A stretch of DNA of 64,000 nucleotides. It comes from Chamaecrista fasciculata (taxonomy: Eukaryota; Streptophyta; Magnoliopsida; Fabales; Fabaceae). Positions 44,252 through 55,351 of the stretch are shown one piece after another. Position 1 is the first letter of the stretch. The number at the start of each line of letters is the position of its first letter. The stretch is from the NCBI GenBank assembly GCA_003254925.1, contig QANZ01055900.1:171608-235607 (forward strand). The letters run 5' to 3'. The notes beneath the pieces were generated by a model. The model was not told where the DNA came from and did no database searches. It saw only the letters and a list, made by a program, of their open reading frames with translations. Both the position numbers and the translations under genes were made by a program.

Positions 44252-45554
44252 ATGGCTACTGATCAGATGAGCAAAAGGAGAAAAAGGTAATTAATTAAGC
44301 TCTTCATTCATTCATTATCTCGTAATTGTTAACTAGGGGTCTCTTAATTGACACTTTAATTTTATCATCTTAATTAGATCCGTGGAATTACCTGATGAGA
44401 TGCTCTTTGAAATACTCTCATGGCTGCCTGCAAAGTCAGTATGCATCTCCAAGTGTTGTTCCAAGTCCTTTCTTAACTTAACAAATTCCCCCACTTTTGC
44501 AATAAAGCAGTCTCAGAATTCGCTTCTCAAAGATGACTCCTACTTCTTCATTCAGGATTACTTCATGGATCACAAAATAATAAGAAACACCGAAATACAT
44601 TCATCACTACCAGCATCTTCTTCAGTTACAGACCAAGTAGCAAGAGAGAAATTGGGTGTTCCTTTCAAGTTTCTCCGTTTTGTTGATAAAAACTCTGTAA
44701 GAATACTTGCTTCTACCCATGGATTACTTCTGTGTCAAACTAAGAGCCCAAGTAAACTATTTATTTGTAATCCCATAACACAATGGCACTCCTTTATTCC
44801 AAGTCCCGTACCCCATGATTTTACAAATTTTTGTGAGGTTATATATTCCTTTGAATGCAATAATAATAACGATGAAGATTACAAGTTATATGCTCTCCAT
44901 GAAGATTATTTTCAATCACCCCACAATAGTACTCTAGTGTGCAAAATGTATATACCAAAGCAAGGTGTGTGGAAAGAAAGAGAGACAAGATTCTTTTCAA
45001 AAAGAAAGTGCTTGATTATCAATCAATTGCCTGTGTTTTACAAAGCAGCCATTCACTTCATCATTGACATTCCTCCTGTGTTTTACAATGCTCCTAGATG
45101 GCGTCGACAGCTAGTATCATATAATGTTGAGAGTGGTGTATCAAGAGTGATTGAGCTTCCAAATGGAGAGGTGGGTATTTTCAAATGGGGTGAAGTTGGA
45201 AGCAAGAAAGAGTCTATTTGTTTGGTGAACTTGAAGGTAGACAAGAGTGTAGGATATACTTTTAAAATATGGGTTTTGAGTTATCATGAATCTTCAAGTG
45301 GTGGTTGGTCAAATATTTTTAGTGTTAGCTTGAAGGAATTGGGATTGGATTATGGAAAGTGTTCTCAGATTATCGGATTCACAGTGATGAATGGGCGTTC
45401 TTTGATCTTTGCTACAAAGACAAAAGTGTATGATTATGATTTGAGTGGTAAGAGAGAAGCAAGACTTGAGAAAGTTTGTGATCATCATCAATTAACTTCA
45501 ACAGTGATACTCTTGCCTTATTCTGATACCCTACGTTCTTGTGGTAACTATTAG
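44252..45554 (+). CDS. F-box/FBA protein, gene 5 (two exons)
   Basis: Exon 1 is 44252-44286 (MATDQMSKRRKR) and exon 2 is 44378-45554, with a 91 nt intron and a 403 aa product. The F-box reads VELPDEMLFEILSWLPAKS, then CISKCCSKSF. FBA landmarks are FLRFVDKNSVRILASTHGLL, FICNPIT, DEDYKLYALHEDY and VYDYDLSGKREARL. The C-terminus is shortened: LRSCGNY then stop, in place of LRSCGIGSTxLR, by a small deletion. A 106 nt stretch (44887-44992) is identical to gene 7. PVFYKA and PVFYNA repeat around HFIIDIP, a feature partly shared with gene 6. Closest neighbour is gene 4, with a shared promoter. Predicted SCF substrate receptor. Confidence 0.9.
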
Positions 45555-47484
45555 AAGTATGATCATCTTTTGATAATTATTAATCATATTAATATATGAA
45601 GGGACAAGAACATTGATTATAGTGGTTTAGTTAAATTTCTAGTTTTTAATTTCTTTTTTCTTCAATTTTTGGGAAACAAATATTGCATTGTCATAAGGAT
45701 TTGATTTACTTACTTCTCCTCATCCTTTGTCTTGGTGTATGTCCTTTTTAATTAAGTTTGTTTCTTATTTTATTTTAGGTTGTACCAAATGTTAAGTTGC
45801 CCTCTTTTTGGGGTTTGATGAATATTTACTGTGAATTCTTCATTCCTGATGGACAAGAAATAGCTTGTGTTTGTTGCATTGTCTTTTGTGAATGCAACAT
45901 ATTGAAGTGGTAATCTATGTATAATCTTGGTACATATAAACTTTAACGTGAGAGAAACAGAGTAAAAGGGAAAGAATCTGAACATGATCAAGAGGACTAA
46001 TTATGCATGACATTGATAATAAAATCATAGCTTTTTTTTTTTTTGGCCTGGAAAATCATAGCTATTTACAAGATATATATCTTGCAAATTAGTTGATAGT
46101 TCCTACAAGAAGGAGATTATGGACACCACATTTTTTTTAGGCAGTTCCTACAAGAATGACAGAGTCAGTTCCTGATAATGCTGCATTTCAATTTTTTTTT
46201 TCATTTTCTTATTTCTAAAGGAGGTAGAGAAACTATATGCATGTGTGTGTGTCTATATATATATAATGCATTGTCTTGAAAAAAAATGCTTCAGAAATTA
46301 TACATTTAAAACTTCCTACTTCCTACTTTATGAAAAAAAAACTTGTTGATAGTTCCTACTTCACTTAGCAATAGTAAGACATACACTTTATGGAATTAAA
46401 ATAGCAACCGAAGCTATCAACCAGTATGGCAAAATTTCTTTTACCCATAAAAGACTATCTGTTCAAACTCCCTCACACCCTTAAGTATCGGAGATTCTTT
46501 GAACCGAATGACGACCGTAACGGATGTAGTATATGACCAAACAAGGTCAAATTGTTCTCTGAATGTGAGTTTGGTTAAAACATTAATATTAATTTTCAGA
46601 GTACTATTTGACCTCGTTTGTTAATGGTTCCAATTAGATAAAGAAAGAACTCGTCAACACTCAACAGTAACTTGTAGCTCCAATTATGTTATATATATAT
46701 ATATATATATATTAAGACTTGAAACACGAGAGATATGACCAAATTTATGACACAAGTGACCCATTTGCGGGCCCGATTTCATAGACGATTTGATCTCATT
46801 TGATGATAACTCTTACTAAGCAAAGAAAGGACTCATTGCTCTGATTTAACCGTATTCGGGTTTGAAATGAGAGAGATATGCCCATATTCAATAGTTAGGG
46901 ACCAATGGTGAAACTTTTCGAAAACATTAAGGACCAAAATGGAAGAAAAAAATATTAGGGACCAAAATGGAACTTAAGGTAAACATTAGGGACTAAAATA
47001 AGTATTTGACCTAGCAATCATATAAATTTGGCTAAAATAGTTATAATAATGTTGTAAAAGTTGAACTGTCAAAATTCTTTCGAAAAGACTGCAAAAGTAA
47101 AAACAAGGTATCAAAGTGTCACTTTTGAAAGAACAATGTACCAAAGTAAAATCGGTCAATAGAATAGGATACCATAGTGTAATTTACCCAATTTTTAAAT
47201 TTTTTTCGAAAAGACTGCAACAATAAGGAACTGTTGCATATTCCATCAAATGCAACAAGTTTTATCTGCTATTGTTTGAAATGTTGCTGAAGCCGAGTGT
47301 CGTTTAAAGAATTGAATAACAATGGATAGTATTGTGTGTTTGGATCAAGTAATTTTTAAGAGGATAAATAGTTTCCGAATGTATTATATTATAAAATTTT
47401 GATATGTCTTAAAACAATGGACATATAAGTAGCTTCATAAAATAAATAATTTATTTTAGGCTCAATTTTAGATTTTCTAAGTAA
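45555..47484. other. 3' flank of gene 5 and intergenic repeats
   Basis: 45555-46440 holds the conserved proximal and distal flank units ('taaatttctagttttt', 'gagtcagttcctgataatgc'). (AT)n lies at 46690-46710. 46895-47010 is half of a 'gggaccaaaatggaac' inverted-repeat element, and 47105-47170 a 'taccaaagt' repeat end. No gene. Confidence 0.6.
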
Positions 47485-49317
47485 GGCAAAACACCCTTTC
47501 GTGCCCCTAACGTTTGTAGTGATTTTCAGTTATGCCCCTAACGTTTCATTTTGTTCAGGCGTGTCCTCAATGTGAAACTAACATTTCAATTATGCCCCCA
47601 ATTTTGACTCAATGCCCATGTGGCAATTTTTTTTTACTGATGGGTCATTATTTTGGTCTGACTTGAATACGTGGCATGATGACTGGACATTCCTATTTTT
47701 TTTCCACCGTGGCATGATGACTGGATTTACATTTTTGAACATAAAAATTGAGTAAACTAGCAAATCAGTCCCTGGATTTACATTTTTCATCATCTTCATT
47801 CATTTTAGTCCCAAATCCTCAAAATAAAGTTGTAAAGTATCCCCAAAACTCTTCCAAACATTTCAATTTAATCCTTAAAAGTATTAAAAATCCTAAAACC
47901 TAAACTCTTAACCTTAAAACTATAAACCCTAAACCCTAAACTCTAAAATTCTAAACCCTAAAACCATAAACCCTAAAAAATCTAATTTGAGCAATTAGGT
48001 CCCTCACCCATTCTTATCCCATTATTTTCAATTCCCCCTCTTTTCATCATCTTCATTCATTTTGGTCCCAAATCCTCAAAATAAAATTTTAAAGTGTCCC
48101 AAAAATCTTCCAAACATTCCAATTTAGTCCTTAAACCAAAAATCTTTCAGGGACTAAATTGAAATGCAAGGACTAAATTGAAACAAAAAAATTTAAAAAC
48201 CCTAAACTCTAAAACCCTAAAACCCCAAATCTTAAACCTCAAACTCTAAATCCTCAAACCCCAAACCTTAAAATCCAAAACCCTAAAATCTAAATCCTAA
48301 AACCTAAATTGATTTCACACCCTAATTAAACCCAGTTACATTATTCTTTTAAAACCCAGCATCTTCATCTTCATCTCCATCTCCATCTCCATCTCTTCAT
48401 TTTCTAATGCCATCATCATCTCTTCATCTTAATCTCCATCACCACCACCACATGCCGCCATCGTCATCTCTTCATCCCCTGCCACCATCATCATCTCTTC
48501 TTCTCCATCTCCATCATCACCACCACATGCCGCCATCGTCATCTCCATCTTCCACGGCGTTTCAAGTTCTCGGCGTTTTCTGAATCAATTTTGTTTCAAA
48601 TCGTCGTTTCAAGTCTCAAACACATAATAATACCCAAATCAAACCAATTGATTCAACCATTTTCCAGTCAATAAAATAATTCTGAATCAATTTCTAATTA
48701 GGGAGTGTTTGAGAAAGTACTGTATCTGGGTTAGGGATTCCGTTTAGGGATTCTGCAAAAAATTAAACTCTTCTGAACAAGTTCATTTTCTAGTGAAAAA
48801 ATTAATTCTGAATCAATTTCGTTTTGAGATTCATTGAAGGAATTCCGTTTTGAGATCCGCCGTTTTGAGATTCTGTTCAGATTTTGCAAAAGGTGTCGTC
48901 GTTTCTGAACTTGTTGGTGTCGTGAGGGAGGTGGAGATGGCGTAGAAGATGAATATGAAGATGGTTAATTATGAGAGGGTTAAGAGAGGGTTGGGAAGAT
49001 GAAGANAGAGTTTAGGGTTTAGGGTTTATAGTTTTAAGGTTTAGAGTTTAGGTTTTAGGGTTTTTAATACTTTTAAGGACTAAATTGAAATGTTTGGAAG
49101 AGTTTTGAGATACTTTACAATTTTATTTTGAGGATTTGAGACTAAAATGAATGAAGATGATGAAAAATGTAAATCCAGGGACTGATTTGCTAGTTTACTC
49201 AATTTTTATGTTCAAAAATGTAAATTCAGTCATCTTGCCACGGTGGAAAAAAAATAAGAATGTCTAGTCATCATGTCACGTATTCAAGTCAGACCAAAAA
49301 AATGACACATCAGTAAA
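47485..49317. mobile_element. Inverted-repeat element, copy 2 of the 26396 type, right end lost
   Basis: It begins GGCAAAACACCCTTTCGTGC and follows copy 1 almost base for base, including the CCCTAAA-like runs and the CATCTCCATCTCC block. The single N at 49006 marks a collapse of about 300 bp relative to copy 1. It stops at 'acacatcagtaaaata', about 150 bp short of the expected terminus, where LINE debris begins. Confidence 0.85.
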
Positions 49318-49740
49318 ATATGTTACCTTTGTTAAAGAATGTCTTGTGCTATTTATTTATACTCCAAAGAGTTCTTGGATTACAGTTAATACAAGGTATG
49401 TGTTGGATGTAGACAGGCACATGGCAAAGGCACCTAGTGTGTGTGTTGTGGGTCAAATCCTGTGGTGTCAGAATTCGACGGCTGACGTGCAGATTGTCGT
49501 GACAATTTCTCGATAACTTTTGAAAAGGTAGGTGAGGTTAATAAATACAAACTGCACGTCGCTTCTTGGGACTAAAACACTTTAGTCATTGTCACCTATT
49601 AAGTTTGTGGAGGGTACACTGTAGCTCAATGGATTTTGTCTTCCCACTGTTGCCACAAGGATCACAACATTAAATGCTATTGTCACCCCATTAAATGTGG
49701 TGTGGTCTATTCCCAACGAGTTTTACTGCTTTTGGGCGCG
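49318..49740 (+). pseudogene. LINE ORF1 fragment (DUF4283-type with zinc knuckle)
   Basis: One frame gives FVKECLVLFIYTPKSSWITV, then VLDVDRHMAKAPSV. Another ends LSSHCCHKDHNIKCYCHPIK. RVLVD.D.akap followed by a C-x2-C-x4-H-x3/4-C knuckle is the layout of plant LINE ORF1 proteins. Stops and frame changes separate the pieces. Directly abuts the truncated element at 49317. Confidence 0.5.
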
Positions 49741-51065
49741 TTGCCCAAGTGCTTATGGAGTGTTTTTTTATCGAATATCTTTGTGATTATTAAGGAGGTA
49801 TATTATTTTATTTTTCTCTTTTAAAGATAGCTAAAATTTATTTATGAGATTAATGTAGTTTTAGAATTTAATTTTAAATTTAGAAATAGAATTAGTGATC
49901 TTTAAACTTAAAACTCAAAACTAAACGACTACAATTAATAAAACATAAATTACTCACTAATTAAGCTCCACTAACAACTAAAACATAGATTAAAGTCTTG
50001 AAATGACTGGAAAATGGGTCTAAATAATTCTAAATTCTTGTTATAAAATTTGATCATGCAACATCTTCATAGATATGCATATTTTTATATTTGAGACAAG
50101 GAAGCTCATGTTCTTGAATAATTTTCTAATTTCAAGAAACTATGTAGAAGACTGAATTGAATGAAGAGGATTCTCTCAGATTATTATGTAAATGTGGATA
50201 ATCGGGTTTGTGACTTTTTTTGGCAAGCATGATCTCAAGATGTGAAAGTTTCATGATTGATGTTACTCACAAAAACCGAAGCATTTTGCCCATGAAAGTC
50301 ACCGTCAAGATTGATGATTATGATAGGGTTGTGACTTGTGAGTGAATCTTTGGAGGATCAAGAGTTTGAGAGTGTGCTTGCAAGTAAGTCATCCATAGAA
50401 AGTAGAAACATTAGAAAAGCTGATGATTGAACGAGAAGAAAATGTGAGTTAGTAGAATCATTTTATTTCGGCAATTCCAAATTAGTAAATTCTCTCTCTA
50501 ATCTCAATTAATTCCGTAATTTTTCCTTCAATTACATGAACAGAGAAAACGTTCAGAGTTTTTACTTTTATCACTGTGGTATCAAGTGAAAACTGAAGTC
50601 TACTTTAGAACACCAAAAAAATCAATGACTGTGAAAGGAAGTAACTAGGTACTAAAATATCCATAAATAAACAACTTGATGCAATTACAGGTGTAAATTA
50701 AAGCGTGTTCAGAATCATAGAATATCCAAAAAATCTGCTTAATAAAAATATAAATAAAGAAGTTAATTAGAAGATGGAAACAGAGGATACGTGAATAACC
50801 TAATTTAGTGTTGCATTAAGAAATAACAAAATTCATTTGTTGAAAAATTAAGCACGCTGGTTTAGTTTCCTTGTTTGCTTGTGTCATTTTTCACATAATT
50901 GGCGTTGGAATCATCTGTTGCAATGTAAAGTTAGGGTTCAAAAATGAAAATCAGGAACATGAGAATGCCAAATTAGATGGCTCAATGTAAAACATGTAAA
51001 TCAGTAATCAGTAGAACAAGCATAAAAATGAACAAGAATGAGAGTTTTATCATTATTATTATTTA
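49741..51065. other. Intergenic, no gene recognised
   Basis: AT-rich sequence with short chance ORFs only. No transposon ends seen. Confidence 0.5.
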
Positions 51066-51511
51066 TGGTTAAAAACTCATTTTGATTATCAAACTATAGG
51101 ATGAATTTTGTTTCAGTCCTCAATATCTTTTCCCTGTTTTTGTCCCCTTTTTCTTTCATTTTTTTATATTATTAGACATTTTTGTATATTTTTTATTAAT
51201 TTTTCAATGAAAGTATGTAGAGGAAATAATTTAATATTATGAAATTGGAGAATTTGATGATGAAAATATGAAGGAACTGAATTTTTAGAAAAATATATTT
51301 CTTGAACAAAAACTAAAAGTCAACTTTAATTATATAATTTATGAACTATCATGTGGCAAAAATGTAAATTACATATATATATATATATATATATCGTTTT
51401 GGGACCAAAACAGAATAAATGTGAAAGTTTGAGAAAAAAAATAGAACAAAAAAATAGTTTGATGATCAAAATGAAACTTACCTATAATTTGAGGACTAAA
51501 ATAAGAATTTA
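51066..51511. mobile_element. Inverted-repeat MITE
   Basis: Left 'ggttaaaaactcattttgattatcaaactatagg' is mirrored by right 'gatgatcaaaatgaaactta' and 'gaggactaaaataagaatttaac'. (AT)n at 51373-51393 inside. Target duplication not clear. Confidence 0.6.
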
Positions 51512-51869
51512 ACTTCGGAATAGAGACCAACGGGTAAGATCAGATGAAAAAAATCAACGGTTAAGATACAATAGAAATCGACGGCTAAAACACATGGCCC
51601 TTTTGTGTTAACGGCCAAAACCTCAGGATATCAAAATGTCACTTTTTAAACCTCAAGCGTACTAAAATAAAATCAGATCAAATCACATAATACCAAAATG
51701 TCATTCAAGATAACTTTCAAATTTCAATTTGATCATATCTATCGGTCTAAGCTCCTCCTAATTTGAATCACCGAATAATGAAATTGTGATATAGAATTTG
51801 ATTATATCAAATTAAATAAATAAGATAATATTTAAAAATGTGACTTGGAACGAAAAAGAGTGTACGGGT

Positions 51870-51870
<1 letters not shown>
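51512..51870. repeat. Decayed 'tcaaaatgtcactttt' repeat end and AT-rich sequence
   Basis: 'ggatatcaaaatgtcacttt' and 'aataccaaaatgtcattcaa' (51613-51710) resemble the 'ggtaccaaag' ends at 22690 and 47105. No gene. Confidence 0.5.

Positions 51871-51939
<69 letters not shown>
51871..51939. repeat. (TAA)n microsatellite
   Basis: About 23 triplets with one 'tga' interruption. Confidence 0.95.
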
Positions 51940-51941
<2 letters not shown>

Positions 51942-52604
51942 TTATAATAATGTAGAAGAAAAATAAAAACAAAATAATTTAAAATTTTTTATTTTGAAAT
52001 AAATGATTAAAAATAATATAGCATGAAGATTATTTTAAATTTGAAATTATTTATAAATAATTGAAAAGTGAAAATAAAAAATATATAATAATATAAAATA
52101 AATGAGGAAAAAGAGTTTTAAAATTTAAACTCAATTCTTGGGATTCATGGAGAACATGGCCGGTTACATGGTGATAGGAAGTTTTTTTTTTTGTTTATTT
52201 ATATATATTTGAAAATATTTTTTGTAGATACTTATTTTAGACTATAATTTTATATGATCAACTACTAAAGAGGACCTCAAACTTATATAGTATAGATATA
52301 TAAATATATAGGTGTGAATCTCATCATATATTATTAGATACAATTAAAAATATCTCTCACAAAATAAAAGATATACAAGCAAAACTCACAAATCATAATC
52401 TAATTAAGGATTCTATGATTCTACCATTATCCGAAAGTATTGGTCCAATAGCTACAAAAAAAAATATATAGAGAAAACTTATTATTTGATCTCTAAATTT
52501 ATACTAAGTTAATTAATCAGTCTCTAAATAATTAAAATATATGATTTAGACTCTGAAATATTTCAATTATCAACTATTTGGCCCCTAATGACGATTTGGT
52601 CTGT
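51940..52604. other. Very AT-rich intergenic stretch
   Basis: No ORF or repeat of note. 52480-52600 has scattered 'ttatttgatctctaaattt' wording that leads into the tandem repeat. Confidence 0.5.
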
Positions 52605-52860
52605 GAATTTGAACTAATTTTATTTTTTAGGGTCCTTAAATTTATACAAAAGTAATATTAATTGGGTCCTGAATTTGAACTACTTTTATACTTTTTATTT
52701 TCTAAATTTGTACTAAATTAATACTATTTAGTCCCTGAAGTTGAACTAGTTTTATTCTTTTTTGTCATTGAATTTGTATTAAATTAATACTATTTGGTCT
52801 CTAAATTTGAACTAACTTTATACTTTTTAGTCCTTAAATTTGTATAAAATTTATACCACG
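52605..52860. repeat. 66 bp tandem repeat, four copies
   Basis: Units start at 52605, 52671, 52737 and 52803, each exactly 66 bp on, with the core 'gaatttgaactaatttta' then 'tccttaaatttgta' and 'aattaatactatttggtcc'. Copies differ by several bases, so the array is not new. Confidence 0.9.
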
Positions 52861-53102
52861 AATTTGACCCAAGGACCAAATTGTGGACAATTACAATATT
52901 TTACGGACTGTATAGTATATTTTGATTATTATGATATAATGATATATCTATTAGTTGGATGATTGGATTTCGATCAACAATATATTGTAGAAAATAATTT
53001 GAATTTGAATATTATTTGATTTTCTCCATTTAAATTTCAAAGTTAAGCATATATTTTCTTATCTGTGAAAATCTTCGATCAAACTCATTAGGATAATTCA
53101 CC

Positions 53103-53112
53103 TATATATATA
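53103..53112 (+). promoter_or_regulatory. TATA box of the LTP-like gene
   Basis: TATATATATA lies 106 bp upstream of the ATG, followed by a C/A-rich leader (cacataccccatcgatctca), a common plant transcription start context. Confidence 0.55.
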
Positions 53113-53217
53113 CACATACCCCATCGATCTCATTCACAACTTTCACATCCTCATCGATATATCCCAAATACTAACCAAGAAAATCAAGTGTGGTTGCTTT
53201 GATTTCCAATTCCAAAT

Positions 53218-53721
53218 ATGGCGTGTTGTTCATCAATAATAATGAAAGTGGTTTCTGTTTTGGTGTTTATTATTATGATTCTGTGTGTGCCTACCACCGT
53301 ATCTTCCATGGTCTCTCCTCCATCGTCAGCTAAATGCATGCACCATCACGCATCGCTCATGGCTTGTGCACCTTACTTGAAAAACGACGTTGTCGTTTCG
53401 TCTCCTAACAATAAACCCTCTCATGCTTGTTGTCAAAACTATCAAGAGATATTTCGAAGTGGAACGCCAACATGTTTGTGTCGTTATTATTTGCATCCTG
53501 AAAAGCTCAAAACCTCATTCAACATCACCAAATTCATGTCTCTTGATGATATTTGTCGTCAAAACTCAAGTTTCGTCACTACTAATACTGTTACTAATAC
53601 TGTGCCTCTTTATGATCTTTGTGTGGGGCTTCCATATCCTCAAGACAAATTTGATGGAATCATACAGGTCGTCAATGATGATATTCAAGAAAATCTGAGT
53701 CGCAAATCAACACAAGATTAA
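53218..53721 (+). CDS. Secreted 8-cysteine LTP-like protein
   Basis: A 167 aa single-exon protein of the bifunctional inhibitor/lipid-transfer/2S albumin superfamily. Residues 8-30 form a hydrophobic signal peptide (VVSVLVFIIMILCVP). The mature part has the full 8-cysteine motif: C40, C50, CC71-72, C86-L-C88, C113 and C135 (C-x9-C-x20-CC-x13-CxC-x24-C-x21-C). Members fold as four helices held by four disulfides around a lipid cavity and act outside the cell. The tail after C135 is about 32 polar residues, with no hydrophobic GPI-type end. It has its own TATA box. It is the only intact non-F-box gene found here. The ligand and exact subfamily cannot be told. Confidence 0.9.
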   Translation: MACCSSIIMKVVSVLVFIIMILCVPTTVSSMVSPPSSAKCMHHHASLMACAPYLKNDVVVSSPNNKPSHACCQNYQEIFRSGTPTCLCRYYLHPEKLKTSFNITKFMSLDDICRQNSSFVTTNTVTNTVPLYDLCVGLPYPQDKFDGIIQVVNDDIQENLSRKSTQD

Positions 53722-54855
53722 TTAATTCATTCATTGTATTCTTTTGTTATTATTTTTCTCAATGTACCTATGTTATTATTTTATTCATCAAAATAAAATA
53801 CTTGGATTTGTTTATGTTAATCCCTTGTTCCAGATTTAATTTTCTTTTTATATTGTTCTGTATGATGAATATTTATTTTTCCTCACTTAGCTTGTATTAT
53901 TTTCTCCAATGAGATAAATAAAAGTTTTCATGTTATTTTACGAAGCAAATTGATTCTTGATAGTTTTTTTTTGGCCAGATATTTGTTTTTGGTCAGATTT
54001 TGATTCTTGATAGTTGATATTTCAGATCTTGGATAGATCGGGCCTATGGTAAAGCGTGATTCCCGTTTACATTTTAAGTTATGTTTTACACTTCTTTTCC
54101 TTTTTCATGAAGTTGTTCCAAAACCATACCCATAAATCCAATTTCGAATTTAAAATAAAAAAAAATAGAGATGCATTTTTTAAAATGGTTTCAACTGATC
54201 ACGTCTTCCAGTGATCCTAAAAGGCTAAAACCCTTAAAATAGTTATTAAGTTCTTTTAAAGTTTCATACCAGATAAAATTTAATAAGGAAAGATTTGTTT
54301 GGTAAATTTTTTTAATAAGACTCGTTATTATTAATGTTAGCATGTGTTAATTTTTAAGAATTGACTTCATAAAATTTAATAAGTATAAACAATTTTCAAT
54401 AAATTTGTATATATAATTAATTTTAAGGATTAAATCTATAGTTAGCATATATATATATATATATTCAAGGATTAATGCACCATATTTATATCTCAAATAA
54501 TTGAATTATGTATATATTTTCAAGAGAACGAGTAAAATTTGAAAATAAATTAACAATTTAATCTTTGAAATTAAATTAATCATTGATTTACTTTAAATTT
54601 TCTAAATCTTCATGTTAAATCATTGAGAAATTACATTTATTTTTATTGTTTTAAAAATCAGACCGGCCATGCCTAACCAAAACTAGCTCAAAATAACCAA
54701 ACAAATCACTAGATAAACCGGTTCAGTTTTATTTTTTTTTCTTATTTCGAGAATTCTTATTGTGAATTTGAGGTTTTTTTATTTTAATAATACAAAAAAA
54801 ATATTTATGCATCGGGATAGGTTTTTTTTTTCATATTTCCCTATATGGGATACGC
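53722..54855. other. 3' region of the LTP-like gene and intergenic AT-rich DNA
   Basis: Several AATAAA-like signals (53790-53800, 53913-53921) follow the stop. 54660-54730 has 'agaccggccatgcctaacca' and 'aaaccggttcag', a trace of the accggtt repeat family. No gene. Confidence 0.55.
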
Positions 54856-54920
54856 GTTGGCCCGGTTCGATTTCAGACCGGGCCAACCAATCAGCCGGCG
54901 CCACGTGGCACCGGCTGATT
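54856..54920. repeat. Two adjacent GC-rich hairpins, the second centred on CACGTG
   Basis: GTTGGCCCGGT (54856-54866) pairs perfectly with 54877-54887 over a 10 nt loop. Next, 54889-54920 is a 32 bp near-perfect palindrome (AATCAGCCGG...CCGGCTGATT) centred on the G-box hexamer CACGTG. It is a GC island in AT-rich DNA, of a type often found in transposon ends or LTRs. Remaining sequence to 55200: 'gaggtagttaagttg' occurs twice (54977, 55015), with no gene. Confidence 0.75.
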
Positions 54921-55351
54921 AAAAAATAATTTTTTTTTTTAAAAAGTCACTGAAATCGTGTCAGACTGGCACTGTGAGGTAGTTAAGTTGAGTTTGGACC
55001 GGAAGCTGCTGAAGAGGTAGTTAAGTTGTATGTAAATTTTATTGTCTATCTCCTGAGCTGGGCACTGTGAGGCTATTTAGAGGCGGAGCCTCGTGTATTT
55101 TGTTATTTATTTTAAGTTCTAAGCTTTAAAAATGGTCGTGTAACACTGTCTTTCTTTTGAATTTTTGTTCACTCTGCTATATAAGTCTAGGACGTTACAA
55201 TGATCTCATAAGAAATGGTTGCTAAATCAAATCCCTTATGAAAATATAATAATGGTTCTCCAAAAACTGAAGAAAAAAGAAATTTAACTAAAGCACTATA
55301 ATGTTCTTGTACCTCCATATACTAATATAATTAATAATTATCAGAAGATGA
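54921..55351. other. Intergenic; 3' flank of minus-strand gene 6 from 55200
   Basis: 55200-55351 is the conserved F-box flank in reverse ('aaatttaactaaagcactat'). 54921-55200 looks like repeat debris. Confidence 0.6.
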
